Source: Halalkalibacter alkaliphilus (GTDB lineage Bacteria; Bacillota; Bacilli; Bacillales; Bacillaceae_D). Taken from it: DNA of 64,000 bases. Below, one piece after another: positions 44,883 to 54,028 of the stretch (positions are counted from its first letter, which is position 1; every line of letters begins with the position of its first letter). Where the stretch lies: NCBI RefSeq assembly GCF_023555415.1, contig NZ_JAKRYL010000020.1, positions 20,181-84,180 of the forward strand. The letters run 5' to 3'. Under the pieces are notes generated by a model, which made no database searches, was not told the origin of the DNA, and saw only the letters and a list, made by a program, of their open reading frames with translations. The position numbers were made by a program, and so were the translations under genes.

Positions 44883-45977
44883 ATGCAAACAATAAGTGCT
44901 CGCTTGCTAGAGAGGAAGTGGCTCTTCGTAGCTCTAATAATCATATTACTTATTCTGCCCTTTTTTATATCAGATTTTAGAACGAATTTACTTGGGCGTT
45001 ATATAGCATTTGCGATATTAGTTATTGGATTGGATTTGTTATGGGGATATACAGGGGTATTAAGTCTTGGTCATGGGATATTCTTTGGTCTAGGTGCCTA
45101 TATCATGGCGATGCATTTGTCAATGGAAAGCATGACAGGAGCTGTTCCTGATTTTATGACGTGGAATGGGATTACTGAATTGCCATGGTTTTGGGCAATT
45201 TTTTCCAACCCTATTTCAGCTATTATCGGTGCTATTATGGTGCCGATGATCATCGCATCAATCTTATCATTCTTTATTTTCCGAAATAGAATAAGAGATG
45301 TGTATTTTACAATACTAACACAGGCCCTAGTCCTTGTTACGACAACATTAATTGTCAGTCAGCAAAGCTTTACTGGTGGAACAAATGGGATAACGGGGTT
45401 TTCAACAATCTTTGGGTATTCCCTTTCGTCTCCTGCGACACAGAAAGGACTTTATTATATATCGGTTGGAAGTTTAATCGTTGTCTTTTTGATTTGTTCA
45501 ATATTGGTTAACAGCCGTTTTGGGAAAACATTGATCGCCATACGTGATGGCGAAAATAGACTTCGCTTTTCAGGGTACGATACATCAATGTTTAAAGTGC
45601 TAATTTTTTCTTTATCAGCTGGGATAGCCGGATTAGCTGGAATGTTGTTTGTGATGCAAGTTGGGATTATTTCACCGACTATGATTGGTATTATTCCATC
45701 GATTGAAATGATTTTGTGGGTTGCTATTGGTGGGCGAGGTACATTGATTGGCCCAGTAATAGGTGCAATTTTAACAAACAGTGCAAAAACGTTTTTTAGT
45801 GAAAGTTATCCTGACTTTTGGTTGTATTTCTTAGGCTTAGTCTTTGTTATTATCGTTATTTTCCTTCCAGGAGGATTAATGAGTTTAGTCGATAAAGTAA
45901 AGAGGAGAGGTGGAAAGCATGAAAAACGTAAAGAACCTACAGATAGAAAAGAAACCAGTCATTCTGCAGTCGGATAA
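44883..45977 (+). CDS. urtC: Urea ABC transporter permease UrtC
   Basis: A 364-residue LivM-type permease with the motif GYTGVLSLGHGIFFGLGAYIMAMH and a second GIAGLAGMLFVMQVGIISP segment. ATG 44883 is used, eight bases after GGAAGGGG; the upstream TTG is inside that site. Its charged C-terminal tail overlaps the start of urtD by 59 bases, an unusually long overlap that should couple the two. Confidence 0.9.
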   Translation: MQTISARLLERKWLFVALIIILLILPFFISDFRTNLLGRYIAFAILVIGLDLLWGYTGVLSLGHGIFFGLGAYIMAMHLSMESMTGAVPDFMTWNGITELPWFWAIFSNPISAIIGAIMVPMIIASILSFFIFRNRIRDVYFTILTQALVLVTTTLIVSQQSFTGGTNGITGFSTIFGYSLSSPATQKGLYYISVGSLIVVFLICSILVNSRFGKTLIAIRDGENRLRFSGYDTSMFKVLIFSLSAGIAGLAGMLFVMQVGIISPTMIGIIPSIEMILWVAIGGRGTLIGPVIGAILTNSAKTFFSESYPDFWLYFLGLVFVIIVIFLPGGLMSLVDKVKRRGGKHEKRKEPTDRKETSHSAVG

Positions 45978-46719
45978 ACTTTCCGTTCGATTTGGAGGGT
46001 TTTATGCGATCAAAGAGTTTGATTTTTCGATTCCACATGGAGAGTTGCATTTCTTAATCGGACCTAATGGAGCTGGGAAAACAACTTTTTTAGACGCAGT
46101 ATGCGGAAAAACAAAATACAGTGAAGGAACGTTAATGTTTAATGGAACTACAAACCTAGCGAAGTTAAAAGAGTATGAGATTGTTAGAGAAGGGATAGGG
46201 AGAAAGTTTCAAGCCCCATCCATTTTCCCCTTTTTAACTGTTTTTGATAATTTGGAATTAGCTATGAAACAAGATAAGCGTGTTATTCCCGTATTATTTT
46301 CAAGAATGAAAGCATCAGATAAAGCAAAAATTGATGAAATGTTAAGTTTGATTGGATTAAAAGAACAAAAAAATGTCGTTGCCAAAACATTGTCTCATGG
46401 GCAGAAGCAATGGTTAGAGATCGGTATGGTCATGATGCAAGAACCGAACTTGCTAATGTTAGATGAGCCGATCGCAGGAATGACGGAAGAAGAGGAAGAA
46501 AAAACGGGTGAATTGCTACTAGAATTGAAAAAACGTTGCTCAATAATAGTTGTAGAACATGATATGGATTTTGTTAGAAAATTTGCTGAAAAAGTTACGG
46601 TCATGCATGGTGGACAATTGCTATGTGATGGAACGATGGAAGAAATTCAAAGAAACGAACGAGTAATGGAAGTTTATTTAGGAAAGAAAGGAGAACAGGC
46701 AAATGCTAAAGCTCTCTAA
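45919..46719 (+). CDS. urtD: Urea ABC transporter ATP-binding protein UrtD
   Basis: A 266-residue LivG-type ATPase: Walker A GPNGAGKTT, Q-loop region RKFQAPSIFPFLTV, signature LSHGQKQWLEIG and Walker B LLMLDEPIAGM. The LSHGQKQWLEIGM form is usual for UrtD. ATG 45919 is favoured over GTG 45910, with GAGGAGAGG upstream. It overlaps both urtC and urtE. Confidence 0.93.
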   Translation: MKNVKNLQIEKKPVILQSDKLSVRFGGFYAIKEFDFSIPHGELHFLIGPNGAGKTTFLDAVCGKTKYSEGTLMFNGTTNLAKLKEYEIVREGIGRKFQAPSIFPFLTVFDNLELAMKQDKRVIPVLFSRMKASDKAKIDEMLSLIGLKEQKNVVAKTLSHGQKQWLEIGMVMMQEPNLLMLDEPIAGMTEEEEEKTGELLLELKKRCSIIVVEHDMDFVRKFAEKVTVMHGGQLLCDGTMEEIQRNERVMEVYLGKKGEQANAKAL

Positions 46720-47395
46720 ATTAGAAGTGGCTTATGACGGAAGTACAGTTATTCGGGATGTGTCCCTTACTGTTGAACCTGGAAAAGTAGTGTGCCTAAT
46801 GGGGAGAAATGGTGTTGGGAAATCAACGATTATGAAGACAATTATGGGTGTTCTTCAACCGGTTAATGGGACAGTGTCTTATAGTGATGAAGAAGTAACA
46901 AAGAAAAATGCTTCGTATAGGGCTCGGAAAGGAATAGGCTATGTACCGCAGGGGAGAGAAATATTTCCTCAATTAACCATATATGAAAATCTCCTTCTAG
47001 GTTTAGAAGCTCGTTCGAATAGTGAGGAAAAAATCAATGAAAAAATCTATGAATACTTTCCTGTCCTAAAAGAAATGAAGGATCGTCGTGGCGGAGACTT
47101 AAGTGGAGGTCAACAGCAGCAACTTGCAATAGCAAGGGCGCTTGTAGCTGAGCCGAGCTGCTTATTACTAGATGAACCGACTGAAGGGATTCAGCCCAAT
47201 ATCGTAAGTGACATTCAAGAAGTTATTAAAGATATAAAGAGAAGCCAAGTCAATACGTCAATTTTGCTAGTTGAACAAAGCTTTGACTTTGCCAAAAGTG
47301 TAGCTGATTACTTTTATGTGATGGATAAAGGACGAATTGTATATGAAGGCGAGGACTTAATGGAAGAGAAAGTAAGTCAATATTTAAGTGTTTAA
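46703..47395 (+). CDS. urtE: Urea ABC transporter ATP-binding protein UrtE
   Basis: A 230-residue LivF-type ATPase: Walker A GRNGVGKST, Q-loop YVPQGREIFPQLTIYENL, signature LSGGQQQQLAIARAL and Walker B LLLDEPTEGIQPNI. The EGIQPNIV ending of Walker B is typical of UrtE. It overlaps urtD by 17 bases, has AAAGGAGA as Shine-Dalgarno, and ends the operon before a terminator. Confidence 0.93.
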   Translation: MLKLSKLEVAYDGSTVIRDVSLTVEPGKVVCLMGRNGVGKSTIMKTIMGVLQPVNGTVSYSDEEVTKKNASYRARKGIGYVPQGREIFPQLTIYENLLLGLEARSNSEEKINEKIYEYFPVLKEMKDRRGGDLSGGQQQQLAIARALVAEPSCLLLDEPTEGIQPNIVSDIQEVIKDIKRSQVNTSILLVEQSFDFAKSVADYFYVMDKGRIVYEGEDLMEEKVSQYLSV

Positions 47396-47407
47396 TATGG
47401 CTAGTTT

Positions 47408-47440
47408 AAGAGTGTGGAATCCCTCCATGCTCTTTTTTTA
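47408..47440 (+). terminator. Terminator of urtABCDE
   Basis: An 11-bp stem (47408-47418 with 47424-47434, two G-U) with a 5-base loop and a run of T. Confidence 0.85.
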
Positions 47441-47490
47441 TGTGGCTTTATGGTAAACTATAAAAGTATTTTGAGAAGGAGCGTCGGGTA

Positions 47491-49155
47491 ATGATTTCAT
47501 TTCAGAGTGGTGACAGTAGAAGATATTTAAATAAGCCAAAAACGAAGCTTAACTTAAAATTAAAAATGACGTTTCTTATTGTCATATTAATTATTGGAAT
47601 GTTCTCGATTGTCGGATTATTTCTCCAATATTTCCTCTCAGATACATTGGAAACGCAGCTTGGTGAACGGGCGCTGAGTGTGGCTGAGAGTGTTGCCCAA
47701 ATACCTGAGTTAAAAGATGCATTTGGTTTGGATAATCCTTCAGCGGTCATTCAACCTCTTGTTTCACCAATTCGAGAAGCGACTGGTGCAGAATTTATTG
47801 TGGTAGGTAATCGAAATGAGATCCGATATGCCCATCCGAATCCAGACCAAATAGGAAACAAGATGGTTGGCGAGGATAATGACCGTGCACTGATTCATGG
47901 TGAATCCTATGTCTCAAAGGCAGTAGGGTCGTTAGGGCAATCGATTCGGGGGAAGGTGCCAGTTATCTCGCAGGAAGGCGAAATAATCGGAGTTGTTTCT
48001 GTCGGTTTTTTAAATGAGGATGTTCAAAGCATTGTTAAAAATTATAGCCGGGAACTATGGTATGTGCTTTTAGCTATCGTTGGGGTAGGAATGATAGGTG
48101 CGGTCCTCATTGCAAATTATATAAAAAAATTGTTATTTGGCTTAGAGCCTGAAGAAATTTCACATCTTCTTTTGCAGAAAGAAACGATCCTGCAATCGAC
48201 TCATGAAGGGATTATCGCCGTAAATAAAGAAGGTACGATTACAATGATGAACGCGGCAGCAAAGCGGTTGATTTCGAGTAATAGAAAAGAAACCGACCAA
48301 TTGATTGGCAGGCCGATTTTGGAGGTGCTTCCGAATTCAGAGCTTCATAAAGTGCTTGAACGAGGAGAGAGCCAATACAATAAAGAGCTGTTGCTAGGAA
48401 ACCATATTGTCCTTGTAAATCGCGTCCCTATTTATTATGACAATATGTTAATTGGAGCAGTGTCTACGTTTCGAAATAAAACAGAAATTGAAAAGCTATC
48501 AAAAGAACTAACAAGGGTAAAACAGTATGCTGATGCTTTACGCGCGCAAACTCATGAGTTTTCTAATAAAATGTATACAATATTAGGCCTTATTCAATTA
48601 GGGAAAAGTGAAGAGGCGGTTGATTTTATTCGGAGAGAAAGCAACATTCAACAAAAGTGGATACGGTTTTTATTTGAAAAAGTACCCGATCCATTGGTGA
48701 ATGCCATATTGTTGGGTAAGTTGAATCAAGCAAATGAACAAAGGGTTCGTTTAACTATTGATCCTGAAAGCAGGTTAACACACCGTTTGTCTGATAAAAA
48801 GCGGGATGCTCTCGTAACAGTTCTTGGCAACCTAATAGAAAACGCCATTGATGCTGTGAAAAATAATTCTGAGTCGAAACGAGATGTTTCAATATTCTTT
48901 ACGGATATCGGAGAAGAGATTGTGTTTGAAATTGAGGATGCAGGGAAAGGTGTGCCTAGCGATTTTGCTTTAGATATTTTTAAACAAGGGTTCTCAACTA
49001 AAGAAGGTTCACACCGAGGAATTGGTTTAGCGTTAACAAAACAGGTCCTTACAGAAATTGGTGGAAATATTTTCTTGGAAGAGGGCGAACTAGGAGGCGC
49101 TTGTTTTGTCGTAACAATACCAAAGGAAAATACAGATAAGGGGGGACTTGAGTAA
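47491..49155 (+). CDS. citS: Sensor histidine kinase, CitS/DcuS family
   Basis: A 554-residue kinase. Two membrane helices (about 25-48 and 188-210) enclose an extracellular Cache domain with NEIRYAHPNPDQIGNKMVG, the carboxylate-sensing type of this family. A PAS domain follows (about 230-340). The SpoB-like dimerisation motif LRAQTHEFSNKMYTILGLIQLG holds the phospho-accepting histidine, and the HATPase domain has ENAIDAVKN and GIGLALTKQ. Its stop overlaps the start of the response regulator. The name rests on the citrate-type transporter gene downstream; malate or succinate sensing is an alternative. Confidence 0.85.
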   Translation: MISFQSGDSRRYLNKPKTKLNLKLKMTFLIVILIIGMFSIVGLFLQYFLSDTLETQLGERALSVAESVAQIPELKDAFGLDNPSAVIQPLVSPIREATGAEFIVVGNRNEIRYAHPNPDQIGNKMVGEDNDRALIHGESYVSKAVGSLGQSIRGKVPVISQEGEIIGVVSVGFLNEDVQSIVKNYSRELWYVLLAIVGVGMIGAVLIANYIKKLLFGLEPEEISHLLLQKETILQSTHEGIIAVNKEGTITMMNAAAKRLISSNRKETDQLIGRPILEVLPNSELHKVLERGESQYNKELLLGNHIVLVNRVPIYYDNMLIGAVSTFRNKTEIEKLSKELTRVKQYADALRAQTHEFSNKMYTILGLIQLGKSEEAVDFIRRESNIQQKWIRFLFEKVPDPLVNAILLGKLNQANEQRVRLTIDPESRLTHRLSDKKRDALVTVLGNLIENAIDAVKNNSESKRDVSIFFTDIGEEIVFEIEDAGKGVPSDFALDIFKQGFSTKEGSHRGIGLALTKQVLTEIGGNIFLEEGELGGACFVVTIPKENTDKGGLE

Positions 49156-49862
49156 TGCGCCATGATTTTCAAGTGTTAATTGTGGAAGATGACTTTCGGG
49201 TTGCTGAAATTACAAGGCAATTTGTTGAGAAAGTGGAAGGGTTTAAAGTTATTGATATTGTAAAAACCGGTGAAGAAGCACGACAAGTGTTAAAACGGCT
49301 AACGACATTACCAGATCTTATTCTGTTGGATGTATATATCCCTGATGTTCACGGTTTGGAGCTCTTTTGGGAGATTCGTAAAGAGTATCAAAGCATAGAT
49401 CTTATTATGATGACTGCAGCAAAGGAAGTTTCGACAATTGAAGAGACATTACGAGGGGGAATATTCGATTATATTGTAAAACCTGTTGAGTTCTCACGGT
49501 TTAAACAAACGCTTGACCAGTATTATGAACAAAGAAGCGTATTAGCTTCTAAAGAAAGTATGGAGCAGGAGGAAATTGACCAATTAACTAGATTTTCCGT
49601 ACAAAAGCAAACATCTCCTAATATAGAAGCAGTCGATAATTTACCAAAGGGGATTGATCGTCTCACGTTAGATAAGATTAAAAGCATTATGGAACGAAAC
49701 CGCGAAAATGGGTTGACTGCTGTGCAAGTGGGGAAAGAGATTGGAGCTAGCAGGTCGACAGCAAGACGTTATTTAGAATATTTGGTTTCAATTAAAGAGT
49801 TATTAGCAGAACAAAAATATGGAGACGTCGGGCGACCGGAACGACGATATTTGCTAAAGTGA
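49155..49862 (+). CDS. citT: Response regulator, CitT/DctR family
   Basis: A 235-residue regulator. The receiver domain has VEDDFRV (acidic pair), phospho-acceptor Asp in LILLDVYIPD and the lysine in YIVKPVEF. The C-terminal CitT-type helix-turn-helix is LTAVQVGKEIGASRSTARRYLEYL. It shares one base with the kinase stop. Its likely target is the CitMHS gene 207 bases downstream. Confidence 0.88.
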   Translation: MRHDFQVLIVEDDFRVAEITRQFVEKVEGFKVIDIVKTGEEARQVLKRLTTLPDLILLDVYIPDVHGLELFWEIRKEYQSIDLIMMTAAKEVSTIEETLRGGIFDYIVKPVEFSRFKQTLDQYYEQRSVLASKESMEQEEIDQLTRFSVQKQTSPNIEAVDNLPKGIDRLTLDKIKSIMERNRENGLTAVQVGKEIGASRSTARRYLEYLVSIKELLAEQKYGDVGRPERRYLLK

Positions 49863-49918
49863 ACAATATGGACAAAATTCATTTAATGATCAATATTTTG
49901 TTTATTTTCATAAACTTC

Positions 49919-49982
49919 ATCTCTCTTTTCAATCGTGGTAAATTTCTATGTACATAGAAAACTTTGAAAAGAGAGATTTTTT
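49919..49982 (+). terminator. Terminator-like hairpin in the citT-citM gap
   Basis: A perfect 14-bp stem (49919-49932 with 49964-49977) followed by six T. Its 31-base loop contains an 18-bp perfect palindrome (49943-49960). The same 5' stem sequence recurs at 50022, so the downstream arm has two possible partners. Confidence 0.8.
49943..49960. promoter_or_regulatory. 18-bp perfect palindrome
   Basis: TTTCTATGTACATAGAAA reads the same on both strands. It lies inside the loop of the terminator-like hairpin, about 110 bases before the CitMHS start. It may be a DNA operator or an extra hairpin. Confidence 0.5.
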
Positions 49983-50021
49983 CTAGTGAAGTTAGGTTAA
50001 AATGTATCCGCTTTCAAACCT

Positions 50022-50064
50022 TCTCTCTTTTCAAGTGAACGTTTATTTAATTTGAAAGGGGAGA
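50022..50064 (+). promoter_or_regulatory. Candidate Shine-Dalgarno-sequestering hairpin of the CitMHS gene
   Basis: TCTCTCTTTTCAA (50022-50034) can pair over 13 positions (two G-U) with the segment at 50051-50064 that contains the gene's Shine-Dalgarno AAGGGGAG. The first strand is identical to the 5' strand of the upstream terminator hairpin, so it can instead pair with 49964-49976. This makes a possible switch. Confidence 0.5.
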
Positions 50065-50069
50065 TATGA

Positions 50070-51392
50070 ATGCTGAGTATCATTGGTCTAGTTACGATCT
50101 TGACTATTGTGTTTTTGTTATTAAGCGGACGAATTACGCCGATTATCGGACTTGTGCTTGTTCCTATTATTGGTGCGCTATTTGCAGGATTTGGGTTTGC
50201 TGAAATAGGTGTCCTTTTTGGTGAAGGAATTGACCGAGTAATCAATGTCGTCATTATGTTTATTTTTGCAATTCTCTTTTTTGGAGTTATGCAAGATGCG
50301 GGATTATTTGACCCAATTATTAATAAAATGATTGCGATTTCAAGAGGGGATGTTATTGCTGTTGCTGTCGGTACAGTTATCATTGGAGCAATTGCACACC
50401 TTGATGGATCTGGAGCTTCAACATTTCTTATTACAATTCCAGCACTGTTGCCTTTATATAAGAGACTGAAAATGAGTCCGTATTTGTTGCTCTTATTAGT
50501 TGGTTTAAGTGCAAGTATTATTAATATGGTTCCATGGGGAGGCCCGATTGGGAGAACTGCTGCAGTTATTGGAGCAGATCCTACGGAGTTGTGGAGACCT
50601 CTAATTCCAGTTCAAATTATTGCCATGATTTTATTAATAGGATTAGCTGTTATTTTAGGCTTGAGAGAAAAACGGAAAATTTCAAAGTTGACGGAATCAG
50701 AAAATGCAGAATTAGAAGCTGCCGCAACGTTAGAAGTGCCAGAGCAGGCTGCGCCATCTAAAAAAGATGAGTCACTTGCGCGTCCGAAACTATTGTGGGC
50801 TAACTTACTACTGACGCTAGGTGTCATTACGATGTTAGTATGGGGGATTATCCCTGCTGGTTTTGTTTTCATGATCAGTTTAAGTATCGCCTTAATCATG
50901 AATTATCCTAAAGTTGATGATCAAATGGAGCGAATTAAAGCGCACGCACCTAACGCCTTGTTAATGGCTGCCATTATTCTTGCGGCTGGATCATTTTTAG
51001 GGATTTTAGATGGAACAGGAATGTTACAATCGCTAGCGACAGATCTCGTTCTATTTTTACCAGCATTTATCGTTCCTTATTTACACCTTGTTATCGGATT
51101 TTTGGGTGTACCGTTTGAACTTGTGTTGAGTACGGATGCTTACTATTTTGCTTTAGTACCAGTCGTAGAACAAATTGTGTCTGGGTACGGAGTGGAGACG
51201 ACTTCTGCTGCTTATGCGATGGTAATAGGGAATATTATCGGTACATTTATCAGTCCATTTTCACCTGCTCTTTGGTTAGCTCTTGGGCTTGCAGGACTTG
51301 AAATGGGTAAGCATATCCGTTACTCGTTCTTTTGGGTATGGGGATTTAGTATTGTATTGATTGTAGCTGCTATGTTAATAGGAGTCATTTAA
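50070..51392 (+). CDS. citM: CitMHS-family citrate:cation symporter
   Basis: A 440-residue membrane protein with about 12 hydrophobic segments of the CitMHS family (Mg2+/Ca2+-citrate:H+ symport). Family-like stretches are IVFLLLSGRITPIIGLVLVPI, FFGVMQDAGLFDPIINKMI, IAHLDGSGASTFLITIPALLPLY and NMVPWGGPIGRTA. The start ATG follows AAGGGGAG, which may be masked by upstream RNA. Position after a CitS/CitT-like pair suggests induction by citrate or a related tricarboxylate. Confidence 0.88.
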   Translation: MLSIIGLVTILTIVFLLLSGRITPIIGLVLVPIIGALFAGFGFAEIGVLFGEGIDRVINVVIMFIFAILFFGVMQDAGLFDPIINKMIAISRGDVIAVAVGTVIIGAIAHLDGSGASTFLITIPALLPLYKRLKMSPYLLLLLVGLSASIINMVPWGGPIGRTAAVIGADPTELWRPLIPVQIIAMILLIGLAVILGLREKRKISKLTESENAELEAAATLEVPEQAAPSKKDESLARPKLLWANLLLTLGVITMLVWGIIPAGFVFMISLSIALIMNYPKVDDQMERIKAHAPNALLMAAIILAAGSFLGILDGTGMLQSLATDLVLFLPAFIVPYLHLVIGFLGVPFELVLSTDAYYFALVPVVEQIVSGYGVETTSAAYAMVIGNIIGTFISPFSPALWLALGLAGLEMGKHIRYSFFWVWGFSIVLIVAAMLIGVI

Positions 51393-51402
51393 TTTAAATA
51401 TG

Positions 51403-51452
51403 AAGGGGTGTCTCGAAAAGGTCCAATACAGACCTTTTGAGACACCCCTTTT
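51403..51452. terminator. Bidirectional terminator between the CitMHS gene and the SMP-30 gene
   Basis: A 20-bp stem with one bulged G (51403-51423 with 51431-51450) and a 7-base loop. It serves two convergent genes. Confidence 0.85.
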
Positions 51453-51461
51453 AAACTAGCA

Positions 51462-52340
51462 TCAATCTTCAAAAAGGTAGGCAGGAATTCCTTTGACATT
51501 TGTTTTTACTTTAAATAGATGACCTGAATCGGGGTAAGAATGAAAATCTGACTCTGCCATCCCTATCCGAGCTGTTGTAATGTATAATTCATCAAGGTTT
51601 TTTCCGCCAAATGTGCAAGATGTAACGTTTTTTGCTGGAACTGCAATTTCATCTAATAGGTTCCCTGAATGTGGATCCCAGCGTGTCACCTTGCTGCCTC
51701 CCCAATGTGCTACCCAGATCATGCCTTCTTGGTCGATCGTCATCCCATCTGGATAGCCGTTACCATCTGGGATGGTTACTGCTGTTTTGGCAAGTGAGAT
51801 GTCTCCAGTTTCCTTGTTATAATTGTACATTTGGACCTCACGTGTTGGTGTATCAATATAGTACATATACTTATAATCAGGACTCCAAGCTAATCCGTTT
51901 GAAATAGTAACTGGAGAGATCACTTTCTTTATGTCTCCAGATGGTTGAAAGCAATACAGGGAACCTGCACCGGTTTCTTCTTCGAGAGACATAGTCCCAG
52001 CCCAAAAGCGTCCAGCTGGGTCGCATTTACCGTCATTAAAACGATTATTGGACAATTTCTCTTCAGGATTCGTTAAAAAAGTTAATTGTCCAGATTGAAT
52101 ATTGTAACGGTAAATTCCATTTTCCATCGCTAACAAGAGGTCGCCTGACTTACTGCCGACAACAGCACCGATATATTGCTCAAAAGTTATTGTTCGGTTT
52201 TCGCATTTTTGTGGTTCATAAATATGGAGTTTCTTTTCGAGAATATCAACCCAATATAAACGTTCGTTTTCATGATCCCAATGCGGTCCTTCCCCTAATG
52301 TGGCTTTTGCAGGTACAGCTATTTCTACTTGATAAGACAT
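51462..52340 (-). CDS. SMP-30/gluconolactonase/regucalcin-family protein
   Basis: A 292-residue six-bladed beta-propeller lactonase. Visible are the metal glutamate in TLGEGPHWD near residue 17, NRFNDGKCDPAGRFWAGTM near 105 (Asn and substrate Arg), ISNGLAWSPDYKYMYYIDTPTREV near 145 and YPDGMTIDQEGMIWVAHWGG near 195 (metal Asp). Members hydrolyse sugar lactones. It is transcribed alone, convergent with the CitMHS gene. The sugar lactone is unknown. Confidence 0.88.
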   Translation of the reverse strand: MSYQVEIAVPAKATLGEGPHWDHENERLYWVDILEKKLHIYEPQKCENRTITFEQYIGAVVGSKSGDLLLAMENGIYRYNIQSGQLTFLTNPEEKLSNNRFNDGKCDPAGRFWAGTMSLEEETGAGSLYCFQPSGDIKKVISPVTISNGLAWSPDYKYMYYIDTPTREVQMYNYNKETGDISLAKTAVTIPDGNGYPDGMTIDQEGMIWVAHWGGSKVTRWDPHSGNLLDEIAVPAKNVTSCTFGGKNLDELYITTARIGMAESDFHSYPDSGHLFKVKTNVKGIPAYLFED

Positions 52341-52523
52341 GAATCTACCTCCTGAATTTTCAGTAACTCAATATCCTTTATCATACCATGTTTAGTAGAA
52401 TTATTTAGGGAACTAAGAGGTGTTAAGGCTTGTAGGAAGTCTTATACTAGTCAAGGATCGGGTAATTAGATACACTAAATGTTACAGAGTAAGTCAACTG
52501 TGTTATGGAGGAGAGTGCGCATA

Positions 52524-53192
52524 ATGAGCGGATCTAATAAAGTGTTAAATCGACGTGTGCTGATCGTTACTTCCGTTTCTGCAGAGAAGGAAGCCATCTT
52601 ACGCGGGTTACGTAATACCAATGACTTTGATGTCATCGTAGCGGGAGTGGGACAAGCTGCAGCTGCGGTGGCTACAGCAACTGCATTGGCAAAAACGCAA
52701 TATAATTATGTGATTAACGCGGGCATTGCTGGTGGTTTCGAAGGGAAAGCAGAGGTTGGTTCTCTTGCGGTATCGACTGAAGTGGTGGCGGCAGATTTAG
52801 GAGCAGAATCCTATGATGGATTTTTGAGTTTAGAGGAATTAAAGTTAGGTTCGTCTAAGATAGAAGTGGAACAAGCAATGGTTACGCGTATTTGTGCTGA
52901 GGCAATGGAACAAGGGATACCGGTTCAGGAAGGGGCTATCCTTACATTGTCGACAGTGACAGGTACACAAGAAACAGCGAATTATTTATTAGAACGGTTT
53001 CCTCATGCTATAGCAGAGGGGATGGAAGGCTTTGGTGTAGCGGAAGCAGCGAAGCAAACTCAAATCCCCGTTATCGAGGTTAGATCGATTTCTAATAAAG
53101 TTGGTCCGAGAGATCGTGAATCTTGGCGCATAAAAGAAGCGCTTGCTACGTTAGAGAAAGCAAGTTCAATTTTTTCGGAGGTGTTCAAATGA
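52524..53192 (+). CDS. mqnB: Futalosine hydrolase
   Basis: A 222-residue nucleosidase-fold enzyme that removes the base from futalosine in the alternative menaquinone pathway. Family features: VLIVTSVSAEKEAILRGL, VIVAGVGQAAAAVATATAL, INAGIAGGF and, near the C-terminus, EGMEGFGVAEAAKQTQIPVIEVRSISN. ATG 52524 is chosen (GGAGGAGAG upstream). It overlaps mqnD by four bases, and that pairing supports the assignment over other phosphorylase/nucleosidase homologues. Confidence 0.9.
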   Translation: MSGSNKVLNRRVLIVTSVSAEKEAILRGLRNTNDFDVIVAGVGQAAAAVATATALAKTQYNYVINAGIAGGFEGKAEVGSLAVSTEVVAADLGAESYDGFLSLEELKLGSSKIEVEQAMVTRICAEAMEQGIPVQEGAILTLSTVTGTQETANYLLERFPHAIAEGMEGFGVAEAAKQTQIPVIEVRSISNKVGPRDRESWRIKEALATLEKASSIFSEVFK

Positions 53193-54019
53193 AAATAGCA
53201 TTTTCTCCTTGTCCAAATGATACATTTGTTTTCCACGCATGGGTTCATGGGTTAATACCAGGAGCACCGAAACTAGATGTGACGTATGCAGATATTGATA
53301 TTACAAACAATTGGGTAGCAGAAGGGAAAGGCCCCGAGGTTCAGAAAATTTCTTATGCTGCACTTCCTTGGGTGCTGTCTGAGTATGCTTTAATTCCTTG
53401 TGGAGGGGCGCTGGGCAGAGGGTGTGGACCGCTTGTCTTAACGAAAGAAGCGCAGCTAGGTCCAGAAGCAATTACAGGTAAAAAAGTAGCTGTACCAAGT
53501 GAGCGTTCAACAGCTTATTTATTGTTTCGGTTGTGGGCGGCGCAAAATGTTCCGGGTGGAGTTGGAGAAATTGTTGTGCTGCCATTTCATGAAATTATGC
53601 CTGCTGTCCAAGCTGGAGACATTGATGCAGGACTAGTCATCCATGAAGCTCGTTTTACGTATCAGCAATATGGCCTTAATCTTTTGACGGACTTAGGGAA
53701 TTGGTGGGAAGAAGACACGGGGTTGCCGATTCCGTTAGGGGCAATTATTGCACACCGTTCTCTAGACCTAGAGGCAATTACAAGTTGGATTCGAGCTTCG
53801 GTTGAGTATGCTTGGGCTCATCCAGAAGTGTCAAAGTCGTATATTATGGAGCATGCTCAAGAGCTTTCTCATGACGTTGCGAAATCACATATTGATTTGT
53901 ATGTTAATGAGTTTACGCTAGATTTAGGAGAAGATGGTTATGCGGCGATTGAAGCATTACTAGGAAGGGCGGCTGAAGAAGGATTAGTTCCAAAGTTTGA
54001 TTTGAGTGCTCTAAGATAA
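53189..54019 (+). CDS. mqnD: 1,4-dihydroxy-6-naphthoate synthase
   Basis: A 276-residue binding-protein-fold enzyme converting cyclic dehypoxanthinyl futalosine to 1,4-dihydroxy-6-naphthoate. Motifs: the N-terminal FSPCPNDTFVFHAWVHG, YADIDITNNWV, KISYAALPWVL, GRGCGPLVL, and GLVIHEARFTYQQYGL with the catalytic histidine. ATG 53189 overlaps the mqnB stop (ATGA) with TCGGAGGT upstream. The other futalosine-route genes are not in the window. Confidence 0.94.
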   Translation: MKIAFSPCPNDTFVFHAWVHGLIPGAPKLDVTYADIDITNNWVAEGKGPEVQKISYAALPWVLSEYALIPCGGALGRGCGPLVLTKEAQLGPEAITGKKVAVPSERSTAYLLFRLWAAQNVPGGVGEIVVLPFHEIMPAVQAGDIDAGLVIHEARFTYQQYGLNLLTDLGNWWEEDTGLPIPLGAIIAHRSLDLEAITSWIRASVEYAWAHPEVSKSYIMEHAQELSHDVAKSHIDLYVNEFTLDLGEDGYAAIEALLGRAAEEGLVPKFDLSALR

Positions 54020-54028
54020 GTATGGTTA

